A stretch of DNA of 64,000 bases, taken from the NCBI GenBank assembly GCA_031277615.1, contig JAITMC010000035.1, positions 1-64,000 of the forward strand, written 5' to 3'. Below the pieces are notes generated by a model. That model had not been told where the DNA came from. It was given only the letters and a program-made list of their open reading frames with translations, and ran no database searches. A program made the translations under genes and the position numbers. Positions 9,333-17,577 of the stretch are shown piece by piece. Positions within the stretch are counted from its first letter, which is position 1. Each line of letters starts with the position of its first letter. Source of the stretch: Chryseobacterium sp. (GTDB taxonomy: Bacteria; Bacteroidota; Bacteroidia; Flavobacteriales; Weeksellaceae).

Positions 9333-9971
9333 ATGCTTCAGATTCAAGGTTTCGTGTTCAATTTTGCAAGCGAAAACACTTATATTGTATACAATGAAAA
9401 TAAAAATGCATGGTTGATTGATCCGGGAAATATGAGTCCGCAGGAAACCCAGGCTATTGACCGTTTTATCACCGACAACGGTTTACAGATCCGGAAAATT
9501 CTTCTTACCCATGCTCATATCGACCATGTAATGGGTCTTCAGTGGGCTTTTGATACTTTTAAGGTTCCGGTTTATATGCATCAGGAAGATCAGGAAGTTC
9601 TGGATATGCTTCAGGCAAGCGGAATAAGATTCGGAATGACGATCGATCCTGTAAAAGTTGAGATCAGATATATCAATGAAGGTGATGAACTGGAACTGGA
9701 TGGGGAGAAATTTAAAATTTACCATGTTCCGGGACATTCTCCGGGAAGCATTGTATATCACAACGAAAACCAGAAATTCATGATCTCCGGTGACGTACTT
9801 TTTGAAGGAAGCATCGGAAGAACAGACCTTTATAAAGGAAATTACGAACAGTTAATTGATGGTATACAAACCAAACTTTTTGTACTGGATCCGGAAACAC
9901 AGGTGTTCTCAGGTCATGGAAATCCTACTTCAATTGGCTTTGAAAAGCAGTATAATCCGTTTTTTAAATAA
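9333..9971 (+). CDS. MBL-fold metallo-hydrolase, glyoxalase II-like
   Basis: A 212-residue cytosolic hydrolase of the metallo-beta-lactamase fold. The HxHxDH metal motif (THAHIDH) is at about residues 60-66, a second His at GHSPGS, and DVLFEGSIGRTDL gives the bridging Asp, the usual glyoxalase II/YcbL layout. Length matches the short YcbL-like group rather than full GloB, which has an extra C-terminal helical domain. Thioester hydrolysis is the likely chemistry; the physiological substrate is not visible. The LRR gene starts 23 bp downstream and may be read through. Confidence 0.88.
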   Translation: MLQIQGFVFNFASENTYIVYNENKNAWLIDPGNMSPQETQAIDRFITDNGLQIRKILLTHAHIDHVMGLQWAFDTFKVPVYMHQEDQEVLDMLQASGIRFGMTIDPVKVEIRYINEGDELELDGEKFKIYHVPGHSPGSIVYHNENQKFMISGDVLFEGSIGRTDLYKGNYEQLIDGIQTKLFVLDPETQVFSGHGNPTSIGFEKQYNPFFK

Positions 9972-9994
9972 AAAATTTCTTAAGGTAACCATCA

Positions 9995-10576
9995 ATGGAA
10001 AACTCAATAAAAATAGGGAGCCATTACTATGATTTAAGCATTGAACATTTTTGTCTTAAATGGGACGATTCTCTTAGTTATATCAATGATCTGCCCTATC
10101 TGAACGAATTTCCGAATCTGAGGTCTGCCAGTTTTTCCGGTTCAAATCTCACAGATGATGGGTTAGCCTGTATCTCCAATTGCAGGAAGATTCAAAGTTT
10201 GAACTTACAGGAAACTGAAATCACCAATGAGGGTATAAAATATCTGAAAAAACTGGAAAATTTAAGTGATCTTAGGTTAAAAGGCAATCCGCAGCTTACC
10301 AATGACTGTATTTCCGATTTGGCAGCATTAGATTTTTTATTCAACCTGCAAATTCATGAAACATCCATTAATGAAGAGGGGTTGAAAACATTTGTTGCCC
10401 TGAAAAATTTAGAAATTCACTGCTTCCTGGAAAATATCTGCATTGACGTTTATGGCAACAATTACACATTTGAGGGTCTTTTACAAATATCCCGTGAACT
10501 TCCGGATTGTGAGATTTTAGCAAAAGGGAATGGATCATTTTGTAATGGTGAATTTGAGGGAAGATGGAAGCATTAA
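9995..10576 (+). CDS. Leucine-rich-repeat protein
   Basis: A 193-residue protein without signal peptide. Residues about 45-145 form roughly four leucine-rich repeats of the ribonuclease-inhibitor-like type, each with a TDDGL, TNEGI or NEEGL step (SNCRKIQSLNLQETEITNEG; LSDLRLKGN). LRR arcs bind protein partners; no enzyme motif is present. The partner is unknown. Together with the next gene, 25 bp away, it looks like a small accessory pair such as immunity or regulatory proteins, but that is inference. The codon use is more AT-rich than that of the preceding gene. Confidence 0.7.
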   Translation: MENSIKIGSHYYDLSIEHFCLKWDDSLSYINDLPYLNEFPNLRSASFSGSNLTDDGLACISNCRKIQSLNLQETEITNEGIKYLKKLENLSDLRLKGNPQLTNDCISDLAALDFLFNLQIHETSINEEGLKTFVALKNLEIHCFLENICIDVYGNNYTFEGLLQISRELPDCEILAKGNGSFCNGEFEGRWKH

Positions 10577-10601
10577 AATTAGGGTTAGAAAAATAAAGTC
10601 T

Positions 10602-11006
10602 ATGGACAAAGCATACAACATAAATCAGATTGATGCTGTATTTGATTTGTTGGTATCAGATTCATCATATTTAAAAAAAAATTGGGATGAATATTACAAT
10701 AAAGAATATAAAGACAATCGTGAGCGGCTTTTTTATTTTGATATGATGGCGATCAGCGCTTTCGTAATAAAGTTATTTCACAAGAAAAAATCGAAAGACC
10801 TTCAATCATTTTTTGATAAAGTTGAGATCGTCCTTAATGACGCTGATTCCGAAGTTAAGAATTTAATTTTGGCAGGATTAATAGAGGGTATTCAACAAAT
10901 ATGTCAGTATGAAAATATTGATATGCGATACGAATTTAATTCCTGGCTCTCACCTTTAACCCAAAAAAAATGGGATGAAATAACGGGTTTCTTTACATTT
11001 GATTAA
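10602..11006 (+). CDS. Small mostly helical protein, function unknown
   Basis: A 134-residue, charged and probably all-helical protein beginning MDKAYNINQIDAVFDLL. The ATG at 10602 is chosen because it avoids overlap with the LRR gene; the frame is open back to 10530. Features are an acidic/aromatic centre (RERLFYFDMMAISAF) and a C-terminal NSWLSPLTQKKWDEITGFF. The size and the location after an LRR gene resemble small immunity proteins of polymorphic-toxin loci, but no toxin gene is present in the window. I do not name a family. Confidence 0.6.
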   Translation: MDKAYNINQIDAVFDLLVSDSSYLKKNWDEYYNKEYKDNRERLFYFDMMAISAFVIKLFHKKKSKDLQSFFDKVEIVLNDADSEVKNLILAGLIEGIQQICQYENIDMRYEFNSWLSPLTQKKWDEITGFFTFD

Positions 11007-11071
11007 CAGCATAATAGACTGTATACAACAATCTAAATAGAAATCAAAAAACTTTTCCTAACAGACAAAAT

Positions 11072-11105
11072 AAAAACCGCCAGAACTGAATTCTGACGGT
11101 TTTTA
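11072..11105. terminator. Bidirectional terminator
   Basis: ACCGCCAGAA (11076-11085) pairs with TTCTGACGGT (11091-11100) with one G-U or mismatch position, a 5-nt loop and A/T runs on both flanks, between the convergent small-protein and TonB receptor genes. Confidence 0.85.
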
Positions 11106-11124
11106 GTTATAAGAAGCAGAAGTA

Positions 11125-13563
11125 TTAAAAATCTAAAGTAATCGACGCTCTTGCTGCCGCACCCAGAATTGGTCTTGCCATTCTGATATTGGTTCCCGTC
11201 ACATTCTGTGATCTCGGATCTCCTTCTGTAATCCCAATCGTGTTAAAGATATTGGTTCCGTCCACTGCAAAGCGGATTTTTCCTAACTGATAGGACATTC
11301 CTGCTCCGAATTCAGTGAATGAAGGCAGGATATTATCATCGGTATTTCCTTCATTCTGGAAACGTTTTCCGTAGTAGTTCATGCTTACATAAGCTCTCCA
11401 CTGTTTGGTAATATTCACTGCCGGAGAAATGTTGAAATAAAACTTAGGCATTCTTCTCACCGTATTCCCGTCGTAATCAAAGGTGCTTCCATCTGCATTT
11501 CTTCCTGTAAAATCTTTATATTTAGGGCTCTGAATGGTTCCGTTGAAGGCTACTTCAAGCACATTATTAAACAGCCTTGTATAGCCTTCGATCTCTACCC
11601 CGATATTGGTGGTATTGGCAAATTTATTTTCAGAGCTTCCGTCTGAGAAAACATCGGTAAACGACAGATCCTTAAGCGTGGAATAGAAAGGAATGACCCC
11701 GATATCGAAGGTTCTGGAATAGTATTTATAACCAATTTCAAGCTGATTGGTGCGTACCGGTTTGATCTGATCCAGATTTCCCATATTGTTATAATAGGCT
11801 TCCTCATTCGGAGATCTGAAACCATGTGAGAAACGGGCATATACTGCATTTTCCCTGTTGATCTTATAGTTGGCAGCCATGGTATAAGATACTTTGCTGA
11901 TGTCATAATACCAATAGGTGTATTTATTACCCAGAACTGCCATATTATCGTCAGCTGTTGTGGTGTCGAAACCATGTGTCCCGTCTGTAGTCAGTCCGGA
12001 ATTATTCAGATTGGCCGTGGTAGTGTTCACCCCATATCCTTTATAGAAATCGCGGCTGTAGCGGATTCCCCCGTTGAAACTTAAAGCATCGGTGATGTTA
12101 TAATCCAGATTCAGATAAAGATCGTTCAGACTTCCCTGAATCTGAGAATCCCTGATCAGGAAAGACATATCTTTAACGCCGTTGTAGGTTTGGGAATATC
12201 CCGCATCTGAAGGACTGAGCGAAGGATCAACCAGGTTAAGCAGCTGGGGCCGGTCGGTAGCTGTCGTTAAAATATTGCTCCAGTTCCAGTACTGATGAGA
12301 TTTCCAGTTTGATTTATAAAAACCAGCCGTAACATTTCCTTTATCAAATTTATAATTGAACTGAAGATCGTTCACAAAATTATTCATCTGCTTATCGATC
12401 GCCCAGAAGCCCAGTTTCTGGATGTATTGCGGATTGACGATTCCGCCGCTGCTTACAAGTGAATACTGGTGGCTGCTCATGCCCAGGCCGTTGGCATATT
12501 CGGATGCCAGCTGAGGAGCTCCTGCGGGAAACATTCCCGTATACTCCATATTGATATTGGTATATCTGGTTTTATTCAAAACACTGAAGTTATTTCCAAG
12601 ATCATATTTAAACTCAGCCCCCACTACATCTACTTTCGGGTGGATTCCGTTTTCAAGATCTCTTTTAAAGAAGCCACCGCCGGCCTGAGGAATGCTCAAC
12701 TGTCCGATCCCTCTGTAGCTGTAGGTCCCGTAATTGGCATCAAAACCTGAAAATTCTTTGAGTTTGTCTCCATCCTGAATCAAAGGGACGGGAAGATAGA
12801 AGGTATTGCGGTCGTCCAGCTTTTTATAGTATACTTTTGCATAGCCTTTATCAAAAACATATTTCAGGTTCATCCTGATCTGTCCGCCGTTGTTGGCTTT
12901 AAATCCGGTCTTTCTGATCCCGTCATCGCTTCTGTAAAATCCACCTACATTAAAGAACAGTTTATCCTGGATCAGAGCGCCGCCTACATTCAGGTCCGTA
13001 CGCATCAGGCCATAAGTTCCGGTTTCCAGCTTAGCAGTTCCCCTAAAATCATTGGTGCCTTCTCTGGTAATGAAATTGATCAGACCACCGGGAGAATTAT
13101 TCGCGTAAATAGATCCTGAACCTCCGCGTAATGCTTCCAGACGGTTAACCGTATTATCCACACGGAAAAAATTATCCGCATTGGCAAACTGAAGGGCGCC
13201 GTCCTCAAAAACGGGAAGCCCGTCTTCCTGCACCTGAACAAATTCATAGGCTCCCGCAGAAGGAATTCCTCTTGCAAAAAGGTTGTTGCCTACTTCTCCT
13301 CCTGAAGTTTCTACGGCAAATCCGGGAACTCTCTGTAATAAAGCCGCCGCACTGATAGGATTCTGTTTCTGAATTTCTTTAGCCGTAAACGTTGAGATTG
13401 CCGTACTGGATTCTATTTTCTTTTTCGGACCTGAGCTTCCGGTAATAACAATCTGATCTATTGAAGATGTTTTGATACTGTCCTGCGGAGTCTCCTGTGC
13501 ATACACATTATTAAAATAAAGGGTTGCTGTGGCCGCTATTAAGAATATCGATCTTTTTTTCAT
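11125..13563 (-). CDS. TonB-dependent outer-membrane receptor of the trehalose operon
   Basis: An 812-residue receptor. It has a signal peptide (to NNVYAQ, about residue 23), a TonB-box-like DQIVITG stretch near 36-42, a plug domain (about 50-165, RVPGFAVETSGGEVG, GGSGSIYANNSPGG) and a 22-strand barrel ending in the typical terminal Phe (ASITLDF). The sequence resembles siderophore-type TonB receptors, but the gene follows a trehalase and an MFS gene by about 20 bp with the same orientation, so uptake of trehalose or related glycans is the more likely job. This is inference from context; an unlinked iron role cannot be excluded. A terminator follows at 11072-11105. Confidence 0.85.
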   Translation of the reverse strand: MKKRSIFLIAATATLYFNNVYAQETPQDSIKTSSIDQIVITGSSGPKKKIESSTAISTFTAKEIQKQNPISAAALLQRVPGFAVETSGGEVGNNLFARGIPSAGAYEFVQVQEDGLPVFEDGALQFANADNFFRVDNTVNRLEALRGGSGSIYANNSPGGLINFITREGTNDFRGTAKLETGTYGLMRTDLNVGGALIQDKLFFNVGGFYRSDDGIRKTGFKANNGGQIRMNLKYVFDKGYAKVYYKKLDDRNTFYLPVPLIQDGDKLKEFSGFDANYGTYSYRGIGQLSIPQAGGGFFKRDLENGIHPKVDVVGAEFKYDLGNNFSVLNKTRYTNINMEYTGMFPAGAPQLASEYANGLGMSSHQYSLVSSGGIVNPQYIQKLGFWAIDKQMNNFVNDLQFNYKFDKGNVTAGFYKSNWKSHQYWNWSNILTTATDRPQLLNLVDPSLSPSDAGYSQTYNGVKDMSFLIRDSQIQGSLNDLYLNLDYNITDALSFNGGIRYSRDFYKGYGVNTTTANLNNSGLTTDGTHGFDTTTADDNMAVLGNKYTYWYYDISKVSYTMAANYKINRENAVYARFSHGFRSPNEEAYYNNMGNLDQIKPVRTNQLEIGYKYYSRTFDIGVIPFYSTLKDLSFTDVFSDGSSENKFANTTNIGVEIEGYTRLFNNVLEVAFNGTIQSPKYKDFTGRNADGSTFDYDGNTVRRMPKFYFNISPAVNITKQWRAYVSMNYYGKRFQNEGNTDDNILPSFTEFGAGMSYQLGKIRFAVDGTNIFNTIGITEGDPRSQNVTGTNIRMARPILGAAARASITLDF

Positions 13564-13583
13564 AGCATATGATTTTTATAGGT

Positions 13584-15065
13584 TTAGTTTTGTTTTAATT
13601 TGAGATAAACGCCATTCGTCCATCCGAACCCGTCCTGATTCGGATATTCTCCACCTCCCGCAATTGTTTCCGTGTCTAATGCATTGTATTTTTCCATTAA
13701 TTTTCCGGTGTTGCCATATACCCTTTCTACGTTTCCACACCAATTATTTTTAATCTGCTCTGCCAGCTCGTTAAAACCGTAATTTTTCATCGCCTTAAAA
13801 CCCAGCCACTGGTAAGGAGCCCAGGCATTCGGCAGATCCCATTGCTGTCCGGATTTTTTTGTTGTCGTTACCAGCCCTCCTTTATACAGGAATTTTTCTG
13901 CAATGTTCCGGGCTACGGATTCAGCCTGTTTTGGGTCTGCCAGCTTCAGAAACAATGGGTAAAGAGCAGCAATATGTTCAGACGGTGTATGGATGTGTTT
14001 TTTTAAGTGATAATCTTTATAAAATCTGGTGTTTTCATCCCAAAAGTAAGTATTGATCATCTGTCTTCGCACAGCTGCCCTTTCCATGAAGTAATATTCT
14101 TTTTCTGCCAGACCATGAGATGCCGATGATTTTGCCAGACTCTGTTCCAGATGCCATAAAAGACAGTTCAGGTCTACTTCAGCAATGTTCAGGGTTTCTA
14201 TGGTCTGTATGTGTTCTCCGTCTGCAAACCATCTGCTGGAAAAATCCCAGCCGGACTCACAGGCGCTTCTTATATTTCTGTAAAATTCCTCATTCAGAGC
14301 TCCCTCATGATCTTCAATATCGATCAGGTAACTTTCAGGCCGAGGGGCATTTTCAGCATCGTAATAGCGGTTTAAAAGATTGCCGTTTTCGGTCTTCACA
14401 ACCCGTTTTATAGCTGAATCATTCTCCAGCCTTTCTTCACCCTTCATCCAGAAAGCATATTCCTTTTCCAAGGTATCATGGTATTTTTTATATATTTCTT
14501 CGTCTCCTGTTGTTTCAAAAAGCAGTTCCAGCATCAGCGAAAAATACGGAGGCTGTGAGCGGCTCAGGAAATGCGTCCTGCTGGCATTCGGAACAAAGCC
14601 TACATTCTGAATCAGGTAAGAGCAGTTTTCCACAATATTCTCCATCATTCCGGTTCTTCCCGAAGCCTGCAATCCGAGCATGATAAAGTAGCTGTCCCAG
14701 TAGAAAAACTCATTGAAACGGCCTCCCGGTACGATATAAGGTTTCGGAAGCTTCAGAAGTGTTCCTTTTTCTTCATAAGCATCACGGGTAAGTTCATCCC
14801 AAAGCTTTTCAATATGCTCACCGATCGGAAGACGATCGTCTCTCTGAATAGAAACCCTTGCTCCCAGAAAATCGAAATGCTTCATGACAAAGCCTTTAAG
14901 ATCAAAACCTTCTGAATGTTTCATTTTTTCATATTCAGCATTGATTTCAGAAACAGGAAGCAAAGGAACCGCATCGGTCATCATCTTCTGGTCTTCAAAA
15001 ATCCTTGATCGCTGTACCTCATCAAAAAGAGCCTGAATTTCGTTTATAAAAAGCTGTTTATTCAT
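13584..15065 (-). CDS. Cytosolic alpha,alpha-trehalase (GH37)
   Basis: This 493-residue enzyme splits trehalose into two glucose molecules. Both GH37 signatures are present: PGGRFNEFFYWDSYF near residues 110-124 and QWDLPNAWAP around 402-411. The catalytic segments ESGWDFSSRW (acid Asp, about residue 271) and GGGEYPNQDGFGWTNG (base Glu, about 475) are intact. It lacks a signal peptide, so it is a TreF-like cytosolic enzyme and needs an importer, which the adjacent MFS gene can supply. Its start lies 1 bp past the end of that gene, a sign of translational coupling. Confidence 0.93.
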   Translation of the reverse strand: MNKQLFINEIQALFDEVQRSRIFEDQKMMTDAVPLLPVSEINAEYEKMKHSEGFDLKGFVMKHFDFLGARVSIQRDDRLPIGEHIEKLWDELTRDAYEEKGTLLKLPKPYIVPGGRFNEFFYWDSYFIMLGLQASGRTGMMENIVENCSYLIQNVGFVPNASRTHFLSRSQPPYFSLMLELLFETTGDEEIYKKYHDTLEKEYAFWMKGEERLENDSAIKRVVKTENGNLLNRYYDAENAPRPESYLIDIEDHEGALNEEFYRNIRSACESGWDFSSRWFADGEHIQTIETLNIAEVDLNCLLWHLEQSLAKSSASHGLAEKEYYFMERAAVRRQMINTYFWDENTRFYKDYHLKKHIHTPSEHIAALYPLFLKLADPKQAESVARNIAEKFLYKGGLVTTTKKSGQQWDLPNAWAPYQWLGFKAMKNYGFNELAEQIKNNWCGNVERVYGNTGKLMEKYNALDTETIAGGGEYPNQDGFGWTNGVYLKLKQN

Positions 15066-15066
15066 T

Positions 15067-16296
15067 TTAATTTTTGGAATTTATTTTTAATCTGTTCATG
15101 AAAATAGCCGAAAGAATCAGCAGGGAAAGCGGGATCAGAGAAAGATAAAAAGCCTGCTGACCACTGAATTCCTGAAAGACAAACCCTGTAATAACAGAGC
15201 CAATAGTTCCGCCGATTGCCGAAAAAACAACGATCAGCCCGGACATGGCACTGTGAAGATATTTGGGAATGGAAGCCAAAATCACGGAATTGATGCTTGG
15301 GTAAATCGGAGCCAGCAACCCTCCCATCAATGGAAACAAATACACAACAGGCGGAGCATTCAGCCAGCTGGTGTCTGAGTCAATATGAACATTATGGGTT
15401 AACGGTAAAACCAACAGGATGCTTACGGCAAATCCGATCACACAAAATGAAACGACATAGATCCAGCTGAATTTTTTTGAGAAAAAACCCGACAGAAATC
15501 TTCCCAACGCAAAGGCTCCGGCCAGAACAGCTCCTGCCTGAATACTCATGGAGGTCGGTACTTTTAATATTTCTTTATAAAAAGTAGGTGTCCAGGTCTG
15601 AAAACTCTGTTCTACCAATACAAAAAGAAAGGCACACAACAGAAAAAACAGGACTTTTTTATAGCTAAACAGGCTTATGCTGTTCCTCAGATCGCCCAAC
15701 AGGTCGGTTTTCTCATCTTTTGCTCCTTTTTCATCCAGTTTTGAAAAAAACAGAAACAAAAAAGATAACGCAGAAATAGCTCCCAGCACCCAATAAACAT
15801 TCAGCCATTGGGTAGACTTCGGGTTATGATCATCAATAAACAGACTGAAAAGTACATTGCCCATCAGAACACCGATCATAAAAAATCCTTCCAGATAGCC
15901 CATAAAGCTTGAATGCTCCTTATCTGTACGGGTCACCAGACCTATCGAGGTAAAAACGGAGATCTTGATCAGGGCGAAGGAAATTCCGACAATGGCAAAC
16001 AGTAATTTAAAGAACCAGAAATCATTGGAAAACGGCATGACAAAACACATACAGCTCACCATAAAAAGTGCGGCAAGCATAGAATTCTTAATACCGATCC
16101 TTGGAAGAAACGATGCCAGAATGAATGAGCATATAGCAATCGGAAGATCTTTAAACCCTTCCAGAACACTTGCGGAAGATTTGGAAATCCCGAAGTTCTG
16201 CTGTACCTGTAAAATAACTGTTCCCACCGAATTCAGGAGAATCGCGAAAACAAAATAATTCAGGAACAAGACTGCTTTGATGTTAATATTTTTCAT
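15067..16296 (-). CDS. MFS sugar transporter, likely trehalose permease
   Basis: A 409-residue inner-membrane protein with about 12 hydrophobic segments and a charged central loop (about 188-205, KLDEKGAKDEKTDL), as in the major facilitator superfamily. It resembles FucP-like sugar:proton symporters in general layout. As the first gene of the MFS-trehalase-receptor operon it most likely carries trehalose across the inner membrane. The substrate is inferred from context only. The operon is transcribed away from the AraC regulator with a 123-bp shared promoter region. Confidence 0.8.
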   Translation of the reverse strand: MKNINIKAVLFLNYFVFAILLNSVGTVILQVQQNFGISKSSASVLEGFKDLPIAICSFILASFLPRIGIKNSMLAALFMVSCMCFVMPFSNDFWFFKLLFAIVGISFALIKISVFTSIGLVTRTDKEHSSFMGYLEGFFMIGVLMGNVLFSLFIDDHNPKSTQWLNVYWVLGAISALSFLFLFFSKLDEKGAKDEKTDLLGDLRNSISLFSYKKVLFFLLCAFLFVLVEQSFQTWTPTFYKEILKVPTSMSIQAGAVLAGAFALGRFLSGFFSKKFSWIYVVSFCVIGFAVSILLVLPLTHNVHIDSDTSWLNAPPVVYLFPLMGGLLAPIYPSINSVILASIPKYLHSAMSGLIVVFSAIGGTIGSVITGFVFQEFSGQQAFYLSLIPLSLLILSAIFMNRLKINSKN

Positions 16297-16419
16297 GGAG
16301 ACTGTTTCTTGACGGCTAAGATAGAAGCATTTGAGTTAACAATAATTTAACACAATAAATCAATATTTGAACTATATTAATATAATTGGTATTTTTAACG
16401 AATAAATAAGATTAATGAG
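16297..16419. promoter_or_regulatory. Divergent control region of the trehalose operon and araC-type gene
   Basis: A 123-bp AT-rich region between the two divergent starts. It contains a perfect 12-bp palindrome TATATTAATATA at 16373-16384 and TTAAC-rich DNA. An AraC-type protein encoded next to its target usually binds here; the exact site is not established. Confidence 0.45.
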
Positions 16420-17283
16420 ATGAAAGTTAGTTTTGAAAGAATTGTCCCGAGTGAAAAAAGTTCCTTCCGCACGCTTCACAACAACTCTCCTATCTGCGAG
16501 TTCAAATGGGAGTATCATTATCATCCCGAAATTGAACTGGTCTGTGTGATCTCAGGAAACGGCACCCGGCACGTAGGCTATCACAAAAGCAATTATACCA
16601 ATGGTGATCTGGTCCTGATCGGCTCCAATATTCCGCATTCCGGATTTGGTCTGAACTCTACAGATCCGCATGAAGAGATTGTGCTTCAGTTCAGGGAAGA
16701 AATTCTTCAGTTTCCCCCACAGGAAGTTGATGCCGTATCGATCAAGAATCTGCTGGAACTCTCAAAATACGGAATTCACTTTCATCATAAGATCAAAAGA
16801 AATATGCTTCCCAAACTGAGAACGCTGCTGGAATCCGAGGGCTACAGAAGATATCTTTTGCTTCTTGAAATTCTTTTTGAGCTTTCACAATGCAAAGATT
16901 ATGAGCTGCTGAATAAAGAAATTATGCCTTACACCATCATTTCAAAAAATAAAGCAAGACTGGAAAATATTTTTACGTTCGTGGAAAACAATTATGATAA
17001 AGAAATCAAAATTGAAAATGCGGCAAAACTGGCCAATCTTACACTGCCCGCTTTCTGTAATTTTTTTAAAAAAGCAACCCAGATCACCTTCACAGAGTTT
17101 GTCAACCGATACCGGATCAATAAGGCCTGTCTGCTGATGGCTCAGGATAAGACGATTTCGGAGTGCAGCTACAATTGTGGATTCAATAATGTAACGTACT
17201 TCAACAGAATGTTTAAAAAGTATACGGGAAAGACTCCTTCAGAATTTATACGGAATTATTCATCTAATAAAGTCAATGTATAA
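16420..17283 (+). CDS. AraC family regulator with cupin sensor domain
   Basis: A 287-residue transcription factor. Residues about 20-100 form a cupin-type sugar-binding fold (YHYHPEIELVCV, GDLVLIGSNIPH), and residues 185-285 the two-helix-turn-helix AraC DNA-binding domain (KLANLTLPAFCNFFK; second recognition region NCGFNNVTYFNRMFKKYTGKTPSEF). It faces the MFS-trehalase-receptor operon and most likely activates it when trehalose or a derivative is bound. The inducer is inferred. Confidence 0.88.
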   Translation: MKVSFERIVPSEKSSFRTLHNNSPICEFKWEYHYHPEIELVCVISGNGTRHVGYHKSNYTNGDLVLIGSNIPHSGFGLNSTDPHEEIVLQFREEILQFPPQEVDAVSIKNLLELSKYGIHFHHKIKRNMLPKLRTLLESEGYRRYLLLLEILFELSQCKDYELLNKEIMPYTIISKNKARLENIFTFVENNYDKEIKIENAAKLANLTLPAFCNFFKKATQITFTEFVNRYRINKACLLMAQDKTISECSYNCGFNNVTYFNRMFKKYTGKTPSEFIRNYSSNKVNV

Positions 17284-17409
17284 GTGAAATATGAAAAGAT
17301 CTGGAATAGATTATACGTCGGGCCCTGAAAATGTATCTTGAATCTTTTTGTTGGATATAAGATTTTTTATGGTTGAAAACAAACCTGTCACAGCAAAATC
17401 CGGAAAGTA

Positions 17410-17492
17410 TAAATACCCTTAACAATATTTTTATTCAATAGACACGGACTTTAGTCCGTGCAAAAAAATAAAAAATCCAACGGCTTTAGCCA
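17410..17492 (-). repeat. Dispersed palindromic repeat, copy 1 (two palindromes)
   Basis: Contains CACGGACTTTAGTCCGTG at 17443-17460 (8-bp arms) and a second palindrome GGCTTTAGCC at 17482-17491. The reverse complement of the left part (CCGTGTCTATTGAATAAA ... TTAAGGGTATTT) matches the copies near 25.3 kb. It lies downstream of the AraC gene and before the efflux operon end. Confidence 0.75.
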
Positions 17493-17527
17493 AACCTATA
17501 TAATTTTTATTAATTTTAAATGATAAA

Positions 17528-17555
17528 CAAAAAATGCAGCCCCGAAAGACTGCAT
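17528..17555 (-). terminator. Terminator of the RND efflux operon
   Basis: ATGCAG (17534-17539) pairs with CTGCAT (17550-17555); on the minus strand a run of T follows. It lies 22 bp past the stop of the outer-membrane factor gene. Confidence 0.7.
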
Positions 17556-17577
17556 TCCAAACAATATAATTAATTTA

